Source of the DNA: an uncultured Clostridia bacterium
Lineage (GTDB): Bacteria; Bacillota; Clostridia; TANB77; CAG-508
DNA: 18,067 nt
Assembly: GCA_947599995.1 (NCBI GenBank)
Contig: CANQFW010000023.1
Coordinates: forward strand, 1 to 18,067
Direction of reading: 5' to 3'
Made by a program: the position numbers and the translations under genes. Within the stretch, counting starts at the first letter, position 1, and every line of letters starts with the position of its first letter. Shown in pieces: positions 7,186 through 14,233 of the stretch. Below the pieces are notes generated by a model that saw only the letters and a list, made by a program, of their open reading frames with translations, searched no databases and was not told where the DNA came from.

Positions 7186-9175
7186 TTAATCATCATCTAT
7201 AGCTCCAAAAAGTTCATCAAACTTAGCTTCTAGCTCCTTTTGAAGATCAAACTCATCATTTATATCTTCAGATTCGTCTGAATTTTCACCTTTACCTTTT
7301 GTATCTTCGAAATCTCCTACCTTAGACTCTTCTTCCTTAGGAAGTTCACTTTTTGAATTCAAATCTTCATAATCAAATAAATCATCTAAAGAATCTACCT
7401 TTAAATCATTAACCTTTTCATCAGATTCATCCTCTCTATATGGATTATATGGATTAAACTTTCTCCATTTCCCTCTTTCAATTTCGCCTATATCATTATG
7501 GCTAATTTCAAATTCTGCCATTTCTTTTGCCATTGGCGTTTTATAATACCTAAATTTATTAGCCTTAACGGGTTTTACCCCCTTTTCAAAAATAATGCAG
7601 AAATTATTATCCATTCTACGAAGCTCATCTGGTGTCATTAATGCCCTTGCCATAATTTGATCTGAGTCACTTGTTCCAGTCTTGTGTCTTCCTTTATCTC
7701 TATTTACAGATCTACTACTGTGGCTGATTGTTTTTTCTCCTAATGCTTTAGAAAAATATTCAACTGTTTTTTGCGAATTGCTTCCTAAAAAAAGGTGAGT
7801 ATCACAGTTACCTATAATCGTCTCATAAGACTTATCATAAATCGCTTCTAATTGGTCTAGGTTCTGCAATATGACACTAAACGATATTGCTCTACTTCTT
7901 GATGTTGAGATTTTTTTATCGAAATCAGGAATTTTTCCAATGTTCGCAAACTCGTCCAATATAAAATATGTAGGGATCTTTAATTTTCCACCATTATTAT
8001 CTGCGAAATCATATAATTGTTGTATCATTTGTGAGAAAAATATAGTTAATAAGAAATCATATGCAGCATGTGTATCAGATGAAATTACATAAACTGCTGT
8101 TTTTTCACTACCTATTTCTTCAAAATTTATTGTATCTGTAGATGTTAACTCAGCAATCTCTTTTGAATCGAATTTACCAAGTTTTGATTGTAAAGTACTC
8201 AAAATTGAACTATATGTTTTTTCAGGCGCAATTTCTATTGACTTATAATTCATTCTTGCAGGATGATCATATGGAAGCTTGCTAATTAAATTAGTAAGTA
8301 GGTTACTACCACCATTATTATTAGCTGCTCTTACAAGTTCAGCACAACTTGCCAAATTCTGTTCTTCTTCTGGTCTTGTAGCTATTAAAAAATAAATAAG
8401 AGCCTTTAATAACATCTCTGCCGAATCATCCCAAAATGGATCTGAACCCCCACTATCTGTTTTTTGTCCTTTTACTATTGTATTTGCTATAACATCAACA
8501 TCAATGTCTGAGGATATATGCATAAGTGGATTATAACCATCACTATACTGTGGATGTACTAAATTAAGTACTTTTATTTTATATCCATTTTTCCTTAAAT
8601 AACCTGCTGTCCTGTCATACAATTCACCTTTTGGATCTGTGAATACATATGACCCAAGCATTTGATGTGCATTTGGAATTGAATATGATGATGATTTACC
8701 AGAACCTGATCCGTCCAATTACCAAAACATTGACATTTCCTATTTTGTTTACAGGAAGATAGTTGTCTTGCGCCAATAATATTCCTTTTTTCCTATCTAA
8801 AATTTTATATTGCTCTCCATGTTCACTCCAGTCACTAGATCCATGTTCTATGTCGTCATATCTATGCTTTGGTGCTGACCTTATAAATCCAATTAAAAAT
8901 ATAGCCGCATATATTAATGTAAACACGAAAATATTTGAAAACAAATTACCAATAAAGCCATTTTTAGAGATCTGAGATATAGCTGAAAATGGTTTACCAA
9001 TATATTCTGTAAAATATTTCATACCTTCTACTATTCCTTGATTTAAATATCCCGCTCTACAGATAGCATAAGTTATTGGCACAACAAATACTATGGTCAA
9101 GACTAACCATAGTATAGCCACTACTATTAACTTACCTCTACTTTTTTTTATAGCTCCTTCTATCTTATAATTCAT
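7186..9175 (-). pseudogene. VirD4/TraG-type coupling ATPase, frameshifted in Walker A
   Basis: Type IV coupling proteins are membrane ATPases that bring DNA or protein substrates to a secretion channel. The N-terminal part has two membrane segments (about residues 16-40 and 79-98) and ends ...NVNVLVIG. The remainder starts GSGSGKSSSYSIPN and carries Walker B (FILDEFANIG), 'TSRSRAISFSVILQNLDQL' and a late acidic tail. Removing one base (8713, C on the minus strand) joins both parts through an intact Walker A (GGSGSGKS) into a 662-residue protein, a normal length. The start is taken as ATG 9175, which has AGGTGA five bases upstream, rather than GTG 9184. A separate gene starting at TTG 8718 is not credible because it would begin inside Walker A. 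No relaxase or mating-pore gene is nearby. It could be a recent pseudogene, a sequencing error or a programmed +1 shift at CGG. Confidence 0.85.
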
Positions 9176-9196
9176 CCTTTTCACCTACTCTTTAGT

Positions 9197-9472
9197 TTAA
9201 TCTTTACTTAATTCTTCCTGATCTTTTCCTCTTTTTATATTTAATAGTTCTGCCTCCGTTACTGACTCTGCTTTAATAGATACTATTTGGCCATTTTTTG
9301 CTTCTTTTAATTCAATGGGAACTTTTTCTCCATAATTATCATCTACCAACTTATAAAAATGATGTTTATCATGCATCATTCCTCCCAAATATCCTAGGAC
9401 ATGAATTGGTTTATTTACAGGTGATCTCCACTTCTTAATATCATTCATATTCTTTGTGTCTAAATTAGCCAT
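9197..9472 (-). CDS. Hypothetical protein, 91 aa, upstream of coupling ATPase
   Basis: I do not recognise this family. It is a soluble, basic-to-acidic small protein with no membrane segment and no cysteine. The N-terminal half carries 'KPIHVLGYLGGMMHDKHHFYKLVDDN', with a cluster of Met and His. The C-terminal tail is charged (KRGKDQEELSKD). A strong AAGGAGG ribosome binding site lies 8 bases before ATG, so it is a real gene. It sits 13 bases after the 172-residue protein and about 20 bases before the coupling ATPase start, clearly one operon. A role as a partner or adaptor of the ATPase is inference from position only. Confidence 0.75.
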   Translation of the reverse strand: MANLDTKNMNDIKKWRSPVNKPIHVLGYLGGMMHDKHHFYKLVDDNYGEKVPIELKEAKNGQIVSIKAESVTEAELLNIKRGKDQEELSKD

Positions 9473-9485
9473 TTATAGTTCCTCC

Positions 9486-10004
9486 TTACTTTTTATCTCT
9501 TATTTCAAATGCAAAATAAGATTTATATGGTTTCAACTTACATTTTCCCTTTACTTCATTTGTTTCTTCATCAAAATAAAGTACAGGTTTTATCTCTTCT
9601 GTAGTTTCTGGATCTATTATTGATATAGATCTTTTTAGACTTGGTGTATATGTAAAATCCTTAAATACTGTACTCTCTTCTGAGTACATTGTATTGAATT
9701 TTAATGGCATTGGATTTTTTGTTATTTTTACTTCGTCCCCTTGTAATAATCCAGTGTTTATAACAACTCTATCATTAGCAAACGATAAAATAACAAGTTG
9801 ATTTCCTTCTTTTTGTGGATCTTCTACATAAAAAGTTTTCCTACTTAAATCCCCTCTTAACTCCTCAGTATAATTTAGTCTCTCAACAGTATACCTAGGA
9901 TATTTACCTAAAAACTCTTTTTTTGTCTCATACACTTCATAAATTACTGTTTTCACTCCTTTAGGATCTGTTATACTAAATCGTTTTCCTTGCCATGATT
10001 CCAT
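9486..10004 (-). CDS. Hypothetical protein, 172 aa, first gene of coupling-ATPase operon
   Basis: I do not recognise this family. It is a soluble protein rich in beta-prone stretches (for example ITDPKGVKTVIYEVYE, NQLVILSFANDRVVINTG and KSYFAFEIRDKK), with many charged residues, one Cys and no signal peptide or membrane segment. It reads like a small beta-barrel or beta-sandwich. AGAGG precedes ATG. It heads a three-gene unit with the 91-residue protein and the VirD4-like ATPase, transcribed from the strong promoter at 10070-10098. The operon has no obvious relaxase, integrase or toxin, so its function stays open. Confidence 0.75.
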   Translation of the reverse strand: MESWQGKRFSITDPKGVKTVIYEVYETKKEFLGKYPRYTVERLNYTEELRGDLSRKTFYVEDPQKEGNQLVILSFANDRVVINTGLLQGDEVKITKNPMPLKFNTMYSEESTVFKDFTYTPSLKRSISIIDPETTEEIKPVLYFDEETNEVKGKCKLKPYKSYFAFEIRDKK

Positions 10005-10069
10005 CTTAATTCCCTCTCTTTCTATGATTTTTAATCCATAGATTTGTCCTTAGTGCATCAATTAACATA

Positions 10070-10098
10070 ATTGTAGCACAGATATTTACTTATGTCAA
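10070..10098 (-). promoter_or_regulatory. Strong promoter of the coupling-ATPase operon
   Basis: On the minus strand, a perfect TTGACA (10093-10098) is followed by 17 bases and TACAAT (10070-10075). It gives a leader of about 60 nt. This close-to-consensus site separates the operon from the J-protein gene and predicts constitutive expression. Confidence 0.8.
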
Positions 10099-10108
10099 CT
10101 GTTTAAGC

Positions 10109-11005
10109 TCAATTTCTTGGATTAAAATTTGAAACTTTACTTAATTTTTCAAATAAACATTTTTCTTCATCTGTTAATTTATTTGGCACTGCAACCTTTA
10201 TTTCAACATTCAAATTTCCTCTTTTTCCATCTGCATACTTATATCCTTTCTCCGGAATGGTAATACATTTTCCTGTTTGTGTACCAGCTTCTATACTAAC
10301 ATCTAACGAACCATCTAAAGAGTCAACTCTTACTTTTGTCCCCAAAGCTGCCTCCCACGGTGTTAAATATAAATTTGTATATAAGTCATTTCCCTTTAGC
10401 TTAAACTTATCATTATCTAGTATGTTTACTTTAATAATTAAATCTCCATTTTTGCCTCCAGCACTCCCTTCTTTTCCTTGTCCAATTAATCTAATCTTTT
10501 CACCGTTCTTTATTCCTGCTGGAATTGTTACACTTAAAATTTTGTCCTTTCCATTTAAATTTCTTAAAAAAACTTTCTTATCTAGTCCATAAAAAACTTC
10601 CTCTATTTCTACATTTATACTTGTTTCTATATTTTTACCTTTAATAGGCACATTTTTTATCTTATCTGCTGCCTTATCCTTTATATTTTCAAAATTTCCA
10701 AAAAACATATAGAAAAAGTCACTAAAAATTGAATCTGAACCTCTTGAACTTTCCTCAACTTTTTTTCTTTTGTTTCTGCCTACATTACTAACCCACATTC
10801 TGTCATATTTTCTTTTTGTAGATTGATTTGAAAGTACTCTGTATGCTTCATTAATGTCCTTTATTTTTTCTTCAGCAAGTTTATCTCCAACATTTAAGTC
10901 AGGATGATATTTTTTAGCAGCCAATCTATATGCATTTTTTATTTCCTCTGAAGATACTCTATTTGTCTCTAGTGATAGTATTTTATAATAATCTTTAAAT
11001 ATCAT
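10109..11005 (-). CDS. Class B J-domain co-chaperone (CbpA/DnaJ-like)
   Basis: A 298-residue J-protein that would stimulate an Hsp70 (DnaK) ATPase and deliver substrates. The J-domain is at 3-69 (DYYKIL ... YHPD with HPD 34-36 ... INEAYRVLS). A basic linker with Phe-rich SDFFYMFFGNF follows (about 75-106), then a DnaJ C-terminal substrate-binding domain (about 125-275: VTIPAGIKNGEKIRLIGQG and LYLTPWEAALGTKVRV). The Cys-rich zinc module of DnaJ is absent, which makes it class B. ATG 11005 is chosen: it has a GGAGAGG ribosome binding site and starts exactly at the family N-terminus. The longer frame from 11095 would run through the upstream terminator and overlap the previous stop. No dnaK or grpE is in the window. 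Confidence 0.92.
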   Translation of the reverse strand: MIFKDYYKILSLETNRVSSEEIKNAYRLAAKKYHPDLNVGDKLAEEKIKDINEAYRVLSNQSTKRKYDRMWVSNVGRNKRKKVEESSRGSDSIFSDFFYMFFGNFENIKDKAADKIKNVPIKGKNIETSINVEIEEVFYGLDKKVFLRNLNGKDKILSVTIPAGIKNGEKIRLIGQGKEGSAGGKNGDLIIKVNILDNDKFKLKGNDLYTNLYLTPWEAALGTKVRVDSLDGSLDVSIEAGTQTGKCITIPEKGYKYADGKRGNLNVEIKVAVPNKLTDEEKCLFEKLSKVSNFNPRN

Positions 11006-11036
11006 TTCTATCCTCTCCAAATCCTTAAGTAATTCT

Positions 11037-11045
11037 ATTATAACA
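11037..11045 (-). promoter_or_regulatory. Extended -10 promoter of the J-protein gene
   Basis: On the minus strand, TGTTATAAT (core 11037-11042) sits about 32 bases before the start codon. The -35 region falls in the T-tract of the upstream terminator and matches poorly, which an extended -10 can tolerate. Confidence 0.5.
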
Positions 11046-11053
11046 GGTAAATA

Positions 11054-11085
11054 AAAAAAAATCCATAGTTTTATGGATTTTTTTT
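11054..11085 (-). terminator. Terminator of the phosphodiester glycosidase gene
   Basis: AAAAAAAATCCATA (11054-11067), loop GTTT, TATGGATTTTTTTT (11072-11085): a perfect stem with a T-run on either strand, starting two bases after the stop codon of the gene at 11088-12191. Confidence 0.85.
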
Positions 11086-11087
11086 TA

Positions 11088-12191
11088 TTATTCATCTATT
11101 AGCCCAAACCCAGTCGAAATAAATCTAGTTTTATGTGCTCCGGTACTATCGATTGGATCATTTATCATCTTATAATCTACAGTCATTACAGTAGATGTTC
11201 CACCGTCCAAATTAGCGGCATTATAAGCTCCATATCTTTGCATAATCTCAATTAAGTCATCCATATCTGCTCCAGGCCTTTTTATAGTTCTTCCATCTAC
11301 AACTAAGAATAAAACAATTCCATCCTTTCTTTGTCCTATAGCCGTACGAGGAGCTGTTCCCCATCCACCATTTCCAACAACAGTAGATGCCTTACCATTA
11401 ACAATTAAAAATGGCCCACATGTAACACAATCTCTAATCCCTGCAGACTTAGCATATGCATCTGTACAATTCGTAGATAACACTAGTTTGTCATCATTAT
11501 TAAAACCAATTATTCCACCACTACCTAAATATTCATAAGCTGTTATCTTCTTTCCTCTCGAATATGTAACCCCCAAAGGATTTGCTCCATTACTATTATG
11601 ATTAGGATCATCAAATCCACCACCATTTATAGCAATCTTAGCTTTACTGTCCTTTGCCATAGTAGTTAAATATTGACCACTTTTTCCAATTTTAGCTGTA
11701 ACCAAAGTATGTATTTTTGAAGGATCATAAATTGCAGCCAAATACCCAGAATATCCTTTTCCAGATATTTCTATTATTTTATAATCATCATTTTTTGGAT
11801 CTTTTTCTAGAATCTGTTTTTCATATTCATTTGCATATTCTTTTTCTTTGTTATCTATACCAATTACAATAGTATTTACATCCGTTGCTTCTACAATTTC
11901 ATCAACTCTGTTCTTCCCTAATACACTATTTACTGTATCCTCATCATAAAACATATAGGCAATCCATTGATGAGTCATGGTTGTCATAGCAGACGTTATA
12001 AGCCAATCTCTAAATCCACTATATGGACCATATAGTAAGAAGGCAACTACTCCTCCTCCCAAAACCATTAGAATTATTAATGTGATAAGAACTCTCTTTA
12101 AAATGTTTATTTTAGTTTTTTTCTTACGCTTGTTTCCATTATACCTTTGTACCCTTTTTGTTTCCTCTTTTTCCTTCAATATTTGACTCAT
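11088..12191 (-). CDS. Membrane-anchored phosphodiester glycosidase (NAGPA) domain protein
   Basis: A 367-residue protein. A short basic N-terminus (KRKKKTK) precedes one membrane segment (about 33-54), so it is anchored with the rest outside the cell. The C-terminal two thirds (about 145-365) match the NAGPA/DUF2233 family, named after mammalian N-acetylglucosamine-1-phosphodiester alpha-N-acetylglucosaminidase and found in bacterial exopolysaccharide-related proteins. Family motifs: INGGGF (188-193), CGPFLIVNGK (258-267), PRTAIGQ (281-287), VVDGR (297-301) and NLDGGTST (327-334). Its substrate is probably a cell-surface glycan phosphodiester, by inference. It is a single-gene unit with its own promoter and terminator. 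Confidence 0.9.
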   Translation of the reverse strand: MSQILKEKEETKRVQRYNGNKRKKKTKINILKRVLITLIILMVLGGGVVAFLLYGPYSGFRDWLITSAMTTMTHQWIAYMFYDEDTVNSVLGKNRVDEIVEATDVNTIVIGIDNKEKEYANEYEKQILEKDPKNDDYKIIEISGKGYSGYLAAIYDPSKIHTLVTAKIGKSGQYLTTMAKDSKAKIAINGGGFDDPNHNSNGANPLGVTYSRGKKITAYEYLGSGGIIGFNNDDKLVLSTNCTDAYAKSAGIRDCVTCGPFLIVNGKASTVVGNGGWGTAPRTAIGQRKDGIVLFLVVDGRTIKRPGADMDDLIEIMQRYGAYNAANLDGGTSTVMTVDYKMINDPIDSTGAHKTRFISTGFGLIDE

Positions 12192-12230
12192 TTCTTATTT
12201 CATCCTTTTCATTATTCTTTTACATTTTTT

Positions 12231-12259
12231 ATTTTACTACATAAATTTTTTTTTATCAA
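12231..12259 (-). promoter_or_regulatory. Promoter of the phosphodiester glycosidase gene
   Basis: On the minus strand, TTGATA (12254-12259), a 17-base spacer that includes an A-tract, and TAAAAT (12231-12236). It lies 40 bases upstream of ATG 12191. Confidence 0.6.
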
Positions 12260-12299
12260 TACTAAATACATTTTTTTACTTTCCAAATATTAGCATACA

Positions 12300-13214
12300 T
12301 TAACACACACAATTTTCAAGCAATTTAATCTTTAATTTTTCCGACGTATCAATTTTAGCTCTTACCCCTATAGGTATAACCGTCTTTCTTTCAACATGTC
12401 CAAAATTATTTGATTTAATTATAGGGAAATCATAATTATGATCCAAAACGTCTAAGACTATTTTCTGAAGTTCAATTCCACTTTCATGCTCATAATTTCC
12501 AATCCATAATCCCTTAATATTATCAAATACACCATTTTGCTTCATATAATATAAAGAATTACTTACCATTGTTGGATCGGACTCTAAACCTAATTCCTCA
12601 ATAAATAATATCTTATCTTTAAAATCTATTTGATATTTCCCACACACAAGCCCTTTAATTAAACTTAGATTTCCACCAACTAAGACACCTTCTGCTTTGC
12701 CTTCATTAAATGTATAATAATTATCATCTCCAAATGACAGGTTTCCATATACAAATCTGTTCAAGGCTTGTTTATAACTATATTCAGTTTTATCAGTAGA
12801 AATGGTTTTAAAATTCGTACCACTAAAAGTTACCAGCCCTGTCATTTGATAAATCACATTTGTAATTGATGTTATATCGCTATATCCACAAATAATTTTA
12901 GGATTATTTTTTATAGCGTCAAAATCTAAATAATCAAAAACAGAATTTGAATTAGCTCCTCCTTTTGCACACCATATCATCTTAACATCTTTATCCCTAA
13001 ACATTTCATTTATATCATCGGCTTTTTCTTTTGCAGAAGCACTGTATTTATTTGTATTAGAAAATAAATTTCTTGAATACTTGAGCTTAAACCCATCTTT
13101 TTCTAATATCGTTCTAGAATTTTCAATTTCTATAATATTATCTCCAATTATTGGATTTGATGGTGCAACAACACCTATTGTATCTCCGAGATTTAATTTA
13201 CTTGGTTTTATCAT
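12300..13214 (-). CDS. LD-carboxypeptidase, peptidase family S66
   Basis: A cytosolic serine peptidase of 304 residues, normal length. LdcA members trim the terminal D-Ala from murein tetrapeptides during recycling. MccF members of the same fold instead cleave microcin-type acyl-adenylates, and sequence alone does not fully separate them. Catalytic triad: Ser112 in the nucleophile elbow ICGYSDIT, Glu206 in FIEELGLESDP and His273 in NNFGHVERK. The N-terminal signature LNLGDTIGVVAPSNPI is also present. There is no ribosome binding site directly before ATG 13214. The nearest (GGAAGGAG, 13249-13256) serves a 15-codon upstream ORF that overlaps this start, suggesting coupled translation. It follows the PgeF gene in the same direction. 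Confidence 0.92.
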   Translation of the reverse strand: MIKPSKLNLGDTIGVVAPSNPIIGDNIIEIENSRTILEKDGFKLKYSRNLFSNTNKYSASAKEKADDINEMFRDKDVKMIWCAKGGANSNSVFDYLDFDAIKNNPKIICGYSDITSITNVIYQMTGLVTFSGTNFKTISTDKTEYSYKQALNRFVYGNLSFGDDNYYTFNEGKAEGVLVGGNLSLIKGLVCGKYQIDFKDKILFIEELGLESDPTMVSNSLYYMKQNGVFDNIKGLWIGNYEHESGIELQKIVLDVLDHNYDFPIIKSNNFGHVERKTVIPIGVRAKIDTSEKLKIKLLENCVC

Positions 13215-13245
13215 ATTTTGCTTTAATGGTATATAAAAATACCAT
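13198..13245 (-). CDS. 15-aa upstream ORF overlapping the S66 peptidase start
   Basis: It encodes MVFLYTIKAKYDKTK. The good Shine-Dalgarno GGAAGGAG ends only 3 bases before its ATG. Its stop codon lies 5 codons inside the peptidase gene, in another frame. The peptidase ATG has no Shine-Dalgarno of its own, so re-initiation after this mini-ORF is plausible. The alternative is an inefficient Shine-Dalgarno spanning the hairpin. Confidence 0.35.
   Translation of the reverse strand: MVFLYTIKAKYDKTK
13226..13245 (-). promoter_or_regulatory. Leader hairpin between Shine-Dalgarno and peptidase start
   Basis: ATGGTAT (13226-13232) and ATACCAT (13239-13245) form a 7-bp stem with a 6-base loop. The AUG of the upstream ORF is inside the stem. 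Folding would hide that AUG and shorten the distance from GGAAGGAG to the peptidase ATG to about 14 bases. A translational control role is inference. Confidence 0.4.
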
Positions 13246-13302
13246 ATACTCCTTCCATTACAACTTTATATTAATGCAAAATAATATAGAAATAGAGTAT
13301 AA

Positions 13303-14136
13303 TTAAATTAAACTTACTATTGCCGTAGATAGTCCATAATCTTCCTTTTCAACTCTAAAAGAATGCATATACTCCTTGTTACAAACAGAACATAGCTTAC
13401 TATCTATAATATTATTTTCAAGTAATCCTGCATTTTCTAAAATTACTCTATTTATAGCTATTGTATCAATATACCACTTATCTTTATTTGAATCACTTTC
13501 TATAATATCGCATAACTGTTTCAAGTTCTTAAATTCATTATAAAATAGTTCATAAACTTCTCTATTTACCTCAAAATGACACTTCCTAATACTTGGGCAC
13601 ATACAACAAATTATATCCTCAGCTTTGCAATTATACTCCTTCTGCATTTTTTCCACTGCTTTTAAAGATATTTTTTTAAGAGTTCCCCTCCAACCACTAT
13701 GAACATTTGCAATGACTTTTTTTACTGGGTCAAATAAAATAAGCAAAATACAATCTGCATTTGTTGTTGATAAAACCAAATTCTTTTTATCCGTAATTAA
13801 TCCATCTGTTTTTTGATAAATATCAAGATCTGGAGCATTAACATTTATTTTTTTCTTTATTATTTCAATATTATCAGTATGAGATTGATTTGTTTTTACT
13901 ATATTTTTATAATCTAAATTAACACATTTACAAAATCCTTTGTAATCACTAATTGCCTTTAAATATTCATTCTCACTTATTTTTTCTCCATTGGCTCTTC
14001 CAGTTCTAAAATTTCTATCCAGTCCCAAACAATATGCATGTGAAATTATATCAGAATATTTTAGCAATCTTCTAAATTGTAAATATTCAAATCCATCTTT
14101 TTTTATATGCACAACATTTTCATTTGATAAATCCAT
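13303..14136 (-). CDS. pgeF: PgeF/YfiH laccase-domain protein (multicopper-oxidase-unrelated)
   Basis: A 277-residue member of the polyphenol oxidase/LACC1 family. Relatives have purine nucleoside phosphorylase/adenosine deaminase activity, and the E. coli member acts as a peptidoglycan editing factor. The metal and active-site residues are all present: His86 (KTNQSHTDN), Cys129 (TTNADCILL) and His146 (ANVHSGWRGT). The Cys-rich CCMCPSIRKCHFEV and the C-terminal CSVCNKEYMHSFRVEK are also typical. The start is fixed by GAGGAGG seven bases before ATG. It lies 97 bases after addB and 88 bases before the S66 peptidase gene, all on the same strand. No terminator is evident on either side, so co-transcription is possible. 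Confidence 0.93.
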   Translation of the reverse strand: MDLSNENVVHIKKDGFEYLQFRRLLKYSDIISHAYCLGLDRNFRTGRANGEKISENEYLKAISDYKGFCKCVNLDYKNIVKTNQSHTDNIEIIKKKINVNAPDLDIYQKTDGLITDKKNLVLSTTNADCILLILFDPVKKVIANVHSGWRGTLKKISLKAVEKMQKEYNCKAEDIICCMCPSIRKCHFEVNREVYELFYNEFKNLKQLCDIIESDSNKDKWYIDTIAINRVILENAGLLENNIIDSKLCSVCNKEYMHSFRVEKEDYGLSTAIVSLI

Positions 14137-14233
14137 CTTCTAACCTCCTCGAATAACATATTTATAAGGCTTATTTAATATAAATTTTATAAATATATTC
14201 TTTCTTCTTTATTATATTTTTAATTTGCAGACT

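Noticed and set aside
7186..8718. Coupling ATPase as two separate genes (split-gene arrangement)
   Set aside because: The second part would begin at TTG within Walker A with no ribosome binding site. One-base removal restores a perfect motif, so it is one gene with a frameshift.
11006..11095. Longer N-terminus of the J-protein starting at 11095
   Set aside because: It translates the upstream gene's terminator hairpin, overlaps that gene's stop, and lacks a ribosome binding site. ATG 11005 has one and matches the family start.
14137..14233. Terminator between addB and pgeF
   Set aside because: Only weak A/T palindromes are present, with no GC-containing stem plus U-tract, so none is annotated.
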